Source: Chamaecrista fasciculata
Taxonomy: Eukaryota > Streptophyta > Magnoliopsida > Fabales > Fabaceae
Assembly: GCA_003254925.1 (NCBI GenBank)
Contig: QANZ01053874.1
Coordinates: 1-64,000, forward strand
Direction of reading: 5' to 3'
Length of the DNA stretch: 64,000 bases
Below the pieces are notes generated by a model that saw nothing but the letters and a program-made list of their open reading frames with translations, was not told the origin of the DNA and did no database searches. Both the position numbers and the translations under genes were made by a program. Below, piece by piece: positions 11,301 to 22,400 of this stretch (position 1 is the first letter of the stretch; every line of letters begins with the position of its first letter).

Positions 11301-14300
11301 ATTCTAGATTCTCTAAACTAATCTAGGCCTTTCAATTTTGTATTATTATGATATAGCTGAGAAGTCATTATTACTTCATTTGTTCAGGCATTTGATATTG
11401 GAATTTGCATCAGCTCTTGTTGAAGGAGCCAAGGATGATCTTATTGAGACAATATATAATTTAACTATGAACTCTTTCCAGGTATTTTGGAAAGGTGGAT
11501 TATGCCTTTCACTTGTTTATTATATTTTTAATTCTCTTGACTAGCTCATAGGGTTTGAACTTCTGCTTGAATGCATGGTATTCAGGCAAATAATGAGAGC
11601 ATTCATTATGAGGCATACCGCACTTTAGGAAATCTTTTGGAGGTGTGTATTTGCACAAGATTATTATGTTTCATACCCTCTATTGGTACCAGTCTCACTA
11701 TTATTGCTGAATGATGCAGGGAGATACATTGTCTGGTTCTTCTCAATATATGAAACTAATTGATTTCTTATTGAATCTGAAACCTCCAAGTGACATTGCA
11801 TGCCTTGGAAGTCGATTTGCTTGTTTTGGCACTCTGATAGTGCATACAATGAAGGTCAGAATTTTTTTCTAAAAATATATTGAATATTTCTGTAATTTGT
11901 TCAAGCTAGGTCTTATCAAGAGGCTGACATTTTAGAGGGTAATAAATGGGCTTGGTTCTAGAATCATTTTTTTGGGCTTCATCCATACACTGCTCTGAAG
12001 TGTGATTAAAAGTATATTTTTCAATCTAAATTATGGAAAGTAAATGTTTTGTTTTAGAAGAGAGAACTTTAAGATATAATATACACTTATGGTTATGGAC
12101 ACCAAACTTAACAAATAGCAGGGCTGGAATGTTCTTGGGCCCTTTTTCCTCAAAGGGTGAGCCAAGCTCGAGTAAAATAGGACCTGGCACAAATAGCTTT
12201 TTTGGGCTTGGCAGCTTGCTTGATAGATTGATTAGGTCCTGACCAGCATCCCAGTGTCTCTTAATCATGACATTATGCAGCATTTCTTTCAGAGACTTTT
12301 GGCAACTTTTTGTGCTCCATGGAGAAATACACTTTCAATATCCAGCTCCTTGTTGGGCAAGGCACTGAAATCTGCATCAAAACCTAGCCAAGCTGAAAGC
12401 TAACATGACTAAATTAGTCAGGACTAGTTAGGGTTGAGTGCAATTACCGATATTTGAGTTTGTTAAGCTTATTTAATTAAAATTCGTCATTACGTCTATT
12501 ATTATCCGGGTCATATTCTATTATATTGAAGAAGTTGATTCCAGAATTTTTCTTGAGAGGCAGTTCATAATCAAGATCCTTACCTTATTTGGGTTTTGGT
12601 GAGAAGAAAAAGATGGGTGGAGATTGGAGAGCTGTAAAATTTTCACAATTATAACAAATACTAAATATTTTTACGTGGATTACATGAAATCGATAACTAA
12701 TCGTTATATGCATTCTGCAGATGAGCTTGGAGGAGGAGATGGAGTCAAAAACTTTTCTTATTCTCAATGAAATAATTCTCACTTTAAAGGATGTAAGATT
12801 TAAATGTATTATATTATAGATATTCGTCAAAACTTTGATGGTTTAATTTCGACTGTCATGAAAAGTCAAAAAGAGGTGGTAAGTATAATAATTGGCATCC
12901 AATTGTATTATGTAGGTCAATGATGAAACTAGGAAACAAGCTTATGATGCCCTCCTTGATGTAAGTAGTAGGTTGAGAGACTTATCACAGGGTGACCTGA
13001 CTACGCCATATCACAACTTTATCCGTATGGTAAGCGCATAGGTTATTTCACATTTCATGAAATACTACTTCAATCGTATTAGCTAGGTAAAAATTTGCAC
13101 AATAAAAGTGCTTGGTATTCTTATTTATTTAATAGCCTTGTATGCTCTTTCATTTTCCAGTAGTCTTTATTTGGTTATTGCACTCTAGCATGAAGTTGAT
13201 TGGGCCAGTGCTTATTTTTACTCATGTTTTTTATGCTTCAGTAATCAGTACTTCAGTAGTGACTAACATTCCACAATTTTCAGATAATGGGATATCTTTC
13301 AGGTTCATCTCCCCATGTAAAAAGCGGAGCAGTGTCTGCGCTGTCTGTATTGGTATACAAGGATATCGACATCTGTCTCTCAGTGCCTGATCTTGTCCCT
13401 TCTCTTTTATCTTTGCTGCAAACCAAAGCTGTTGAAGTCATAAAAGTGAGTGTTTTTTGTACTCAATTTTCAATGTCAGAAATACTGTTAGAACATCTCT
13501 TTTTTTTTTTTTTTTTGGGAGGGGGGCCTGAGTTAGAGCATCTCTTTATTAAAGTTGAACTGCATGTTTAACAGGCTGTCTTGGGTTTTGTCAAAGTGAT
13601 GGTATCTGAATTACCAGCAAAAGACCTGCACAACTTTCTCTCAGATATTGTTACGGAAGTCCTCCCTTGGTCATCTGTCTCCAGACATCATTTTAGATCA
13701 AAGGCATGTGCAAAATTATATTTTTGTGATTGTATTATATGCTTGGATTACTCTTAAATAGGAGGACTGGTCAAGAATTATTCACTCATCTGTATACTTA
13801 AAAAAATAATGTGGTCATTTGTTTTCGGTTTCCTACAGGTCACTGTCATATTTGAGATAATTATACGCAAGTGTGGTTCTGCGGCTGTCAAACCGGTTAT
13901 CCCTGAGAAATACAAGGATTTTATCAAGAAATTACTAGAGGTACTCGTGGTTGTGTTAATTAAGGGACCCATTACTTGAACATAAGTGTGAATCCCTTGT
14001 GCAAAAGCATGAAAGTTTGTGACACACGGACTTTAAAGTTCAAATGCATCAAAACAACTCCCCAATCACTGAGGTCTATTCTTTAAGGCAAAGAGACAGT
14101 GATGACATGAGGCAATGAAGATTTTTTAATCCTCATTCTTCTTCACTGCCTTGATAAAACTATTTAATCAATTGTTAATGCACATGTATTGTGGGCGAAG
14201 GTGTATCTTCCATCCATTTACTATTATTTGATTCTTTCTTTTGGTCTAAATGGTTTGACTTGCTTTCTTCCCCTCCACGGATAGGCCTGCGTCTGTTTTG

Positions 14301-15077
14301 GATCTTCTAACAAATTGTCCACATCTTATTTATTGACTTTTTCGGCGCCTTTTCATTTTTACCTGATCAGCTCAATTTATCTTCTTGATTCATGAAAATT
14401 TTGTCTGGAATCTGTATTACTTCGCAGTTCATTTGAATTTTTTTTCTTTGGTTAAATGATATAATGCCGATTGATTTAAGTCTTCTGATGGAACTTTTAT
14501 GCATTGTGCCTCTGTTCTTCTGCAGAACCGCCAGGGACGATCCAGTACAGTAGATGTCACTAATGATACGGAAAACATGCCTGAAGAATCAACCACCAAG
14601 GGGTACAAGTTTAATTGCTTGTTTAGGAATTTTAAAATACAATTTCATTCCTCTTTGAACATTATCAAACAGAAGCTGAACTAGCAAGATCCATCTGAAT
14701 CTTCCTTTTTCATTCCTTTCTTATATAGGCCAAAGCAGAGGAAGCCCAAGATTTTCGATTCTCAGGAGTTTAAAAATAAAAAGAGAAAGAGAGAGAAGAA
14801 ATCTGAGAGTCACTTGTCTAGCTCAAATAATCCTTTCAACTCTTCTACCAATGATAAGTTAAATTTCACCAAGAGAGCTAGACATTCTTATAATAAAAAT
14901 TCGAAGATAGGAGGACAAGAAGGAAGTAAGAAGGGCAAGGAGGTTAAGCGTCAAGGTTTCACTAACGATGGGAAGGGAAGAACAAAGCCAACGAGTGAGA
15001 AGTATAAAGCAGCATCTCATGGACCTATGAGAGCTACTAAATCACTCAAGCCGAAGGGTAAATTCAAAGGAAGTTGA
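5364..15077 (+). CDS. RRP12: RRP12-like ribosomal RNA processing protein (NUC173 domain)
   Basis: A HEAT/ARM-repeat protein of the Rrp12 family, which in yeast assists pre-rRNA maturation and export of pre-ribosomes. The model gives 1152 aa, close to the yeast length. Exons: 5364-5858, 6397-6937, 8045-8296, 8528-8619, 9078-9288, 10197-10378, 10472-10693, 10789-10961, 11388-11481, 11586-11642, 11720-11854, 12721-12792, 12916-13029, 13284-13445, 13575-13703, 13839-13940, 14526-14602, 14729-15077. Frame is kept at every junction. The NUC173 region lies around residues 390-590 (LVPISLDEHNLTYSNIWL, HELWGLLPSFC). The C-terminus is a Lys/Arg-rich tail (KNKKRKREKKSE and onward), typical of a nucleolar protein. 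The start at 5364 (MEEEHTEAF) is the only in-frame ATG before the conserved region. All introns are GT-AG except intron 15, which uses a GC donor (13704). Identification rests on recognised family motifs, not a database search. Confidence 0.92.
7156..7411. repeat. Diverged 128-bp tandem duplication in RRP12 intron 2
   Basis: The segment starting TCTGTGTTGCACACACTAG at 7156 recurs at 7284 with TCTGTGTTGCACACACTAG and continues with matching but diverged sequence (TACTGCATTTTAC, CATCACTAATGCCATAA). Two copies sit head to tail with a 128-bp period. No coding sense is apparent. Confidence 0.75.
8862..8942. repeat. GC-rich repeat fragment in RRP12 intron 4
   Basis: An island of AACCGGACCGGCC and GGTTCAATGGTTCAACC motifs stands out in an AT-rich intron. 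CCGGTT/GGTTCAA-rich fragments of this kind are common in dispersed plant repeats. Borders and TSD are not visible, so it is called only as a probable transposon fragment. Confidence 0.4.
13487..13547 (-). mobile_element. Poly(T)/GGCC micro-insertion in RRP12 intron 14
   Basis: The direct repeat GTTAGAACATCTCTTT (13487-13502) recurs as GTTAGAGCATCTCTTT (13532-13547), 15 of 16 bases identical. The 29-bp insert between them is a T run followed by GGGAGGGGGGCCTGA. In the poly(A) sense (minus strand) the repeat begins AAAG. It belongs to the micro-retroposon set described in the findings and lies 27 bp before exon 15. Confidence 0.7.
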
Positions 15078-16165
15078 TAAATGAGCAGCAATCTGCATAA
15101 ATTGGAAAAGAAATTATTTCCAAGAAGCTTAGCATTGCTGCTGCTAGCTTTGCTCCAATATTGTGTTTTATCTCTGCAGCTGAATATCTAAGCAGGAAGA
15201 TGATAGGTAAAAGATTATAAAAGCATAAGCTTTTCCTGCCGAGCAAAGTACGTAAGTTGGAAGATTTCATCGAGGCCGGCGCTTGAATGTGCTGGCTAAC
15301 AAAATGGAATTCACGCATAGTGGCGTTGTTCTATTAGATCCTTGAAATCATAGTTATCACTTAACTTTATGAAATTAATAGACTCTGTTGTTCTTATAGG
15401 TTTCTTGTTTGACACTGTTCAGTAAATATTTTGGGGTTTGTGAAAGGGATGACTGCTGAACGGGGCTGCACGAGGCTTTGTTTGCCTGCCTGCGGATGGA
15501 AACTGTTGTTGCTGTATTTAACAATTTTGTTTTGAGATGGATATCAATTTATTATGTAACAAGGTTGTTAATTTAAGTTTTATATTTAGGGTAAATTACA
15601 CAAAAGGGGCTTGTGGTTTGACTCATTTTCAAATATGGCTCCTGTAGTTTAAAAAGTGTCAAATAGGTCCCTGTGGCTTGCTCTGTAGTTATATTTTCGT
15701 CCAAAATTTGACGGAAATTTTGACTAAAATACTATTTTAAGACCTTAACTATTAATTTTTATGTGTTTGACTCCCTATTTATATGAGAGAAAGACTTTGA
15801 TACAAAGAAAAGATTCATAATAATAGTTAGGATCTTAAAGTAGTATTTTGGCTAAGATTTTTGTCAAATTTTGGACGAAAATATACCTCAAGATCTTTTT
15901 GTTAATGGAGTAAACTACGAGGACTCTATTTGACACTTTTTAAACCACGAGGACCCTATTTGAAAATGGGTCAAATCACAGGGTCTTTTTTGTGTAATTT
16001 ATCCTTATATTTATTTTGTGTTCTTGAGGGTAGATTAACTTGCTTGATATAATAAGACAAGTTATAAAAAATAAATAACTCAACATTAGAAAGGCATAAA
16101 AAAAAATATAAAGTTTAACTCATTATATAATGCAATTTTCTTTTCTAATTAGAAGGGTTCAAACA
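15078..16165. other. RRP12 to LINE spacer
   Basis: This holds the RRP12 3' region, the MITE at 15589-16004 and AT-rich DNA up to the LINE insertion. The last 15 bp (16151-16165, AGAAGGGTTCAAACA) are the left copy of the LINE target-site duplication. No coding exon is seen. Confidence 0.7.
15589..16004. mobile_element. MULE-type MITE with perfect 9-bp TSD
   Basis: A 416-bp palindromic element. It begins GGGTAAATTACACAAAAG and ends with the inverse form TTTTTGTGTAATTTATCC. It is flanked by exact 9-bp copies of TTATATTTA at 15580-15588 and 16005-16013. The arms pair over much of their length (AAAAAGTGTCAAATAGG against a matching inverse near 15935). It has no open frame. The intact TSD suggests a fairly recent insertion. 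Confidence 0.87.
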
Positions 16166-18993
16166 GTTATGGAAATAGAAACTGCGCTTTTCCAACTCAT
16201 CTTGAAACCCTCAATAAGCCTTTCACAGTTATGGAAATAGAAACTGCGCTTTTCCAACTCAATGGACACAAAACCCCTGGTCCTGATGGTATCCCTGCCA
16301 TTTTCTACCAAGAATTTTGGCCCATAGTTGGAAAGGATCTTGTTGATATGGTTTCTTCCTTTCTCAATAGAGGTTACTTACTAAAGTCTCTCAATCAAAC
16401 CATCATCACTCTTATTCCTAAGGGTGAAATACAAGAAAGCTTTAAGGACTTTAGACCCATAAGTTTGTGTAATGTGGCTTACAAAGTCATCTCTAAGACG
16501 TTGGCCAATAGACTCCAACACATTATGAGTGATGTCATTACCCCTTTTCAAAATGCTTTTGCAAAGGGTCGGCTGATCAGTGATAACATTTTAGTGGCTC
16601 ATGAACTTATCAGATATATCAGAAGGTGCAGGAAAGGGAAGAGATACTGGGCAAGCCTGAAAATCGATTTGTTCAAAGCTTACGACAAAATTTCATGGGA
16701 CTTCCTCTTAGTGGTCTTAAAAGAAATGAATTTCCCAGGGCATTGGATTCAACTTATCTCCCAATGTATATCGACTACTTCATTCAGAGTTCAGGTTAAT
16801 GGGAACTTATCTGAGTCCTTTTGCCCTAAAGCTGGTCTAAGACAAGGAGATCCCATGTCCCCATACCTGTTCATCCTATGCATTAATGTCCTATCTGGGT
16901 TGTTAATTAAGGCTCAACAAAAGGGTGTTTTAAAAGGAATTAAGATTTCCAGAACGGCCCCTCCAATAAATCACCTTATTTATGCTGATGATATCTTGTT
17001 GTTCTTTAAAGCAGATCTAGATTCCTGCAACAAATTTAAAGAAATTTTCTCTTCTTTTGGCTTAGTATCGGGGCTTGTTGTTAATCCTTCTAAGTCTGAT
17101 ATCACCTTCAGCCCAAATACTCCCAATAGATTTCAAAAGATCCTCTGTAAAGCCTCCTGCTTCAAGAAAGTAGATAAGTTCAATAAATATCTCGGAAGCT
17201 TTATTGATAGTGACACTAGGAGTAGGAAAAACTTTGAGGAAATTTATGAGCTTCTGCAGAAGAAGCTTTCAGGATGGAAAGCAAAACTTCTTTCTCAATC
17301 AAGTAGAGTAGTCCTCATTAAATCAGTCCTCTCCTCCATCCCCGTGTACCATCTTTCGTATTGTAACCTCTCTGTAAAGGAAGCCAAACAATGTGATGCT
17401 GTTGTGGCCAAATTCTTTTGGGGAAATCATCAAAACCCCAATTCTCCCCATATGATGGCATGGAATAAAATATGTCAACCTAAACAGAAAGGGGGACTCG
17501 GAATCAGAAGATTCGGTGATTTTAACAAAGCTTTATTGGGAAGACAAGCTTGGAGAGTAATTCACAATAGGGATACCCTTCTTTCTAGAATCTTCATGGC
17601 AAAATACTGTTGTGATAAAGACAATCTAGTGTTTAAAACTAATTCACTCTCCTCCCCTTTCGCAAGGGCTATCTGTAAAAGAGCGGAGGAAATAGTCAAA
17701 GATTGTAGATGGAGAATTGGGAATGGAAAGAGTATTAAGCTCGGCAGTAATCTTTGGTTCACTCCAACTCAAGAAATTCAAGGCATTCGGACAGTTGCTG
17801 ATCTAATCAATAATAGGCAGAGTTGGAACACAGAGACAATTATAAATATGTTTAGTGAAGAAAATGCCAGAGAAATCATGAAAATTCCGCTCTCACACAC
17901 TGATAGACCTGACTCCATAATTTGGACCAAAGGAAAGGAAGGGCTTTATTCTGTCAGTACTGCCTATAGGGATATCCTGAACAATAGAAGTGAGGAAATC
18001 ATAACCACTAATTTTGATTGGTCTACTCTTTGGAAAGCAAAATTACCCCCAAAACTCACTCTATTTATCTGGAAGTGTATCCACAACAGTCTTCCTCTGG
18101 GCATTAATCTTCTAAGGAAACAATTCAAAGTGGATGGCCATTGTGCCTTTGGGTGTGATACAATTGAAGATGAACATCATCTATTTTTTGGCTGTCCGAT
18201 GACTAGGGCAGCGTGGTTTGCCTCTCCTTTGGGTCTGAGGAATGAATATCTTCCGACTATAGATTTTAAGTCTTGGATTTACCACTTTCTCACGAGCAGT
18301 CATCACCAAAGGGATTTTGATGATCTTACTGAACAGGTTTTTTGGTTTTGTTGGGCGATTTATACTCATAGAAATGAGGTTAGGTTCAAGTCGGATCTCC
18401 CTGCATCGGAATCTATTATCAACATTTGGAGAAATCAGATATCCAAGAAGAATTTCTCTAAATTCGCTGCTCAAGATCTTTATGTTACAAGGCAAATCAA
18501 TGGCAGGGTTAAATCAAGAGACCAAAACCCCAACCATTGGAAAGATGGAGACATCTTACTGGCTGGAGAAAGGTTCAAAAGGGAAAAGAAAAACATTTTC
18601 GTTGCCTTCTGTTTTAATAATAACGATCCGATGTTGCTGTTTTACTTTTGTGAACATGACAGGTATCAGCTGGAGGAGACCTTCTTCAAAGGTCTCAGAA
18701 CTTTCTTAGAATACAGTAAGGACTCTCGCACCACAGAGACCATGTTAGTTTGTCAGCAAAGGTTTTGTTCTAGAGGAAACCTTTGTTCTCACAACCAGAA
18801 TGTGGAGATCATTAAGGAAGATATTGATGTCATGCTCAAGGAAACCAGGAGCAGATGGAGGATTGCACATTATAATCATGAGATGAAGATCAAGGAAATC
18901 TGGCCTTGGATTAATAGCTATATCATGGGAACTCTCTGTTTTATGTAGTTTTTTTGTTTGTTTGGTTTTTTCCCCTTTTCCTGTTATGTTAAA
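16166..18993 (+). mobile_element. 5'-truncated L1-like LINE retrotransposon
   Basis: An exact 15-bp repeat AGAAGGGTTCAAACA brackets the insertion (16151-16165 and 18994-19008). Inside is the 3' part of a plant non-LTR retrotransposon: reverse transcriptase, zinc-binding region and 3' UTR. The endonuclease and the first ORF are missing, as expected of 5' truncation during target-primed reverse transcription. The tail before the right TSD is only a few A residues, short for this class. The 5' end carries a 37-bp direct duplication (16163-16199 and 16225-16261; the first three bases are shared with the TSD), pointing to a template jump when first-strand synthesis finished. Confidence 0.95.
16231..18948 (+). 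pseudogene. LINE reverse transcriptase ORF, N-terminally truncated
   Basis: The frame is open for 905 codons from the internal Met at 16231, and the reverse-transcriptase sense already starts at 16201 (LETLNKPFTV). Visible motifs in order are KTPGPDGIP (residues 14-22), RPISLCNVAYKVISK, QNAFAKGRLISDNIL, the first catalytic Asp in KIDLFKAYD (D146), GLRQGDPMSPYLF (from 202), and the catalytic YADD box (251-254). A plant LINE zinc-binding region follows further on (LWKAKLPPKLTLFIWK, with later Cys/His pairs). The RT core is uninterrupted, which argues for a young insertion. The element lacks its endonuclease and promoter and is probably immobile. I cannot place a clear RNase H domain in the C-terminal tail. 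Confidence 0.93.
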
Positions 18994-19008
18994 AGAAGGG
19001 TTCAAACA

Positions 19009-19404
19009 AATAATTAAGGGATTATATGATAAAAATTAAGTGGAACTTGAAAACAAGATGAGACGTTGGTGAAGACGTGAAGTTGGACGCAGATTTGTGT
19101 AGGCTTTTTGCAGATCAAGCTAACTAGTTAAGGCAACTCGTGAGTGCCAGGTCCAACAAAAAAAAACTCTTGTGAGTGAGTGGCATAACAATCACTAGTA
19201 TATTTCCAACAAAAAACAATCATTTCATCGTCAAGGGACCAAATTGAGACCTTACCAAAAGTTAAGGGACCAAAAGTGCACTTTGACCTTTATGATATAA
19301 AATCCAGCTTCGCACTCTCACTGTCTCACATGACACCTTATCAGTTCATCGTCATCCTCAACAGTCAACAGAATCGCTCCATCAGTATCACCCGCGCCAT
19401 TTCA
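19009..19404. promoter_or_regulatory. PPR gene 5' region with MITE remnant
   Basis: This region lies between the LINE's right TSD and the PPR start codon. It contains a poly(A) micro-insertion (19147-19164, flanked by AACTCGTGAGTG and AACTCTTGTGAGTG) and a terminal fragment of a fold-back MITE (19231-19288). Promoter and leader must be in or near this sequence. No TATA box is called. Confidence 0.5.
19231..19288. mobile_element. Terminal fragment of the 25494-type MITE
   Basis: About 58 bp match the right end of the element at 25494-26092: GGGACCAAATTGAGACC, then GGGACCAAAAGTGCACTTT. The left arm is gone. The fragment ends 117 bp before the PPR start codon. Confidence 0.75.
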
Positions 19405-22400
19405 ATGGCCGCAGCACTCCGACAGTCGCATTTTATACTCGCCGCCGAGTCGACTCGGCTTGACTCGCCGATTCTCCCCCACAACAAGAAGACGAAGAAG
19501 AAAACAAAGAACGACGCAGCGTTCAAAGAGACGAAGCAGGGTTTCGTGGATTACGACAGTGGCAAGCACGAGGTCTCCACCAGAATTAGCGGGCTCCGAA
19601 AACAGGACATTCCTCAACACTACCGCTTGCGAGTTGAAGGCAGACGCTTCCAGAAGAACTGGACGGTATCTGAGGTAGTGGACATGGTTTTGGTGCTCAA
19701 TCTCTGGGAAGATATCGAAGGCCTCCTCAATCACTGGGTCGGCCGCTTTGCCCGCAAGAATTTCCCTGTGCTCATTAGGGTATTGCATAATTTCCTTATG
19801 TCTTATTCTGGATGGTGGCTTTGGTCTCTTATATCCTAATGTTCTTCGTATTCGATAATTTCGCTGCTAATTTTTTGCTACATTATTTCAGTCTATTTTG
19901 ATATGCCAGTTGCTAACTCTAAATCTGCATTTTAATTTTGTAGGAGTTGACTCGAACGGGTTCCATCGAACATTGTAATCAAGTATTTCGTTGGATGAAA
20001 AATCAGAAAAATTACTGTGCTCGAACTGATATATACAATATGATGATAAGGTTAAATGCCAGGCATAATCGAACAGACCAGGCACGTGGTTTGTTTTTCG
20101 AGATGCAAGAATGGAGGTATAGTTTTTTTTTTTTCTTTTTTTCCTTGGTAAAACTGTCACTGTTAGTACTAGTGCGTTCCATATTTTTATGCTCCACAGT
20201 CCACATGGTCTTTAACTCTTTATTTCAACTTGAACGCGAATCTGTTGAATGAGATAGAAGCTTGCTATTATTACTGTCTAAATGTGGTTTCTTGTGGTTT
20301 GCTAATGATTAGTGAGTGATTCAATTGATTTTAATAAGGCTGCCTGGTTTTGCAGAATCGGTAATTCTCATTCTCATATTGTTTTTATCTTATTTTTCTA
20401 GGTGCAAGCCGGATGCTGAAACTTACAATGCACTTATCAATGCACATGGACGAGCAGGACAGTGGCGTTGGGCTTTGAATATCATGGAAGACATGCTTCG
20501 AGCAGCTGTGTGTACCTTGTATTTTTCTTCCCTTCAATGTTATTGGGTCTGAGTTGATGTGAGCAGCCTCCTTTATTTAGTTTTCTCTACTATATTGCTA
20601 GATTCTAGGGACACAAATGCTCACATGTCACTTGTGGTTTCAGCAGTTTTTGCTGTAGTTTTCATTATGACCAGTAATTTTTTTTTCATGTTACATATTC
20701 TATAGCATTCCTCCTCTATCTTTCAGTAGTGTATTATAGCTAGGCTGGATGGAGAAAAGAAAGTATGCGTATATAATTTATTATATTGTTTGATGATAAA
20801 GTACAAGGCAAGAACCTGTGTTATTTTTGCATGTTCAGATAAAATATTCTCCTTGAAATCAACATCCTTAAAACTTAATAGACGTGGGTTCTAAATTAGG
20901 TTATAGACTTGAAATCTTACAATTATACACTCTTAAAATTTGTTCTTCGCACTCACATTCAAGTTGCCTTAGGAAGTCATGAATTTATGATGCTCAATTG
21001 AAATAAATAATCAAACCTAGTGATTGAAATATAGGATATTCATAACCAATCTATTGTAAGCTTATGTACTATTCAGTTCTAGGACTGCACTGTTCTAAGA
21101 AACTTAGACATTAGAAAAGTATGTGTTGACCGTTGGCACTTTCAATTTGAGTGCTGTTTGTGACACTAACTTATTGTTGCAGATTCCACCTACCCGGTCA
21201 ACATACAACAACTTGATAAATGCCTGTGGATCCAGTGGAAATTGGAAAGAAGCTCTTAATATTTGCAAGAAAATGTCTGACAATGGAATTGGGCCTGATC
21301 TTGTTACTCACAATATAGTGCTATCTGCATTTAAAAGTGGGGCTCAGTATTCAAAAGCTCTGTCTTATTTCGAACTGATGAAAGGAACACACATTCGTCC
21401 TAACACAATCACGCTTAATATTGTGATCCATTGTCTAGTAAAACTTCAACAATATGAGAAAGCCATTGATATTTTCAATTCTATGAAGGAGAAAAGGTCA
21501 GAATGTCATCCTGACATTGTAACATTCACTAGTGTCATTCACTTGTATTCTATGTGTGGGCAAGTTGAAAATTGTGAGGCTGTATTCAATACAATGCTCG
21601 CAGAAGGGCTAAAACCTAATGTTGTCTCATATAATGCACTAATTGGTGCATATGCTGCTCACGGGATGGACGACAAAGCAGAGTTGGTTTTTAATGAGGT
21701 CAAACAAACTGGTCTCCGCCCAGATGTTGTCTCCTATACATCTCTGCTTAATGCTTATGGAAGATCTCAAAAACCCCAAAAGGCTAGGGAAGTATTTAAA
21801 AAGATGAAGAAAAACAATTGCAAGCCCAACATTGTCAGCTACAATGCACTCATTGATGCCTATGGATCTAATGGTTTGTTAGCTGATGCAGTTGAAGTCT
21901 TGCGTGAGATGGAGCAAGATGGTGTTCAACCAAATGTTGTCTCAATATGCACCCTCTTGGCTGCCTGTGGAAGATGCACTCAGAAGGTGAAGATCGATAC
22001 AGTGCTTTCAGCAGCTGAGATGCGAGGCATTGAATTGAACACAGTTGCATATAATTCAGCAATTGGAAGCTACATGAATGTGGGTGAATATGACAAAGCT
22101 GTCGGCTTGTATAATTCTATGAAGAAGAAGAAAGTTAAACCTGATTCTGTTACTTTCACTGTGTTGATTAGTGGTTGTTGTAAGATGTCAAAATATAGTG
22201 AGGCACTATCTTTTGCGGAGGAGATGATGCATTTGAAACTTCCTTTGTCCAAAGAGGTCTATTCATCTGTCATCTGTGCCTACAGCAAACAGGCGAGTAC
22301 ATTGTGGTTAGATTACTGTTCTATGGAGTACTTATAAAACCTCCGGTATCTTGACTTCTTTTGGTGCTTGATTTCTAGGGTCAACTCGCAGAAGTAGAAT

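Noticed and set aside
12026..12283. Overlapping open frames on both strands in RRP12 intron 11
   Set aside because: No similarity to a known family was recognised and there is no start or splice context. A transposon scrap is possible, but borders are invisible.
19276..19404. N-terminal extension of the PPR protein
   Set aside because: The frame is open upstream, but it begins without ATG inside a MITE fragment. An in-frame ATG at 19330 exists, yet MAAALRQ at 19405 has better transit-peptide character.
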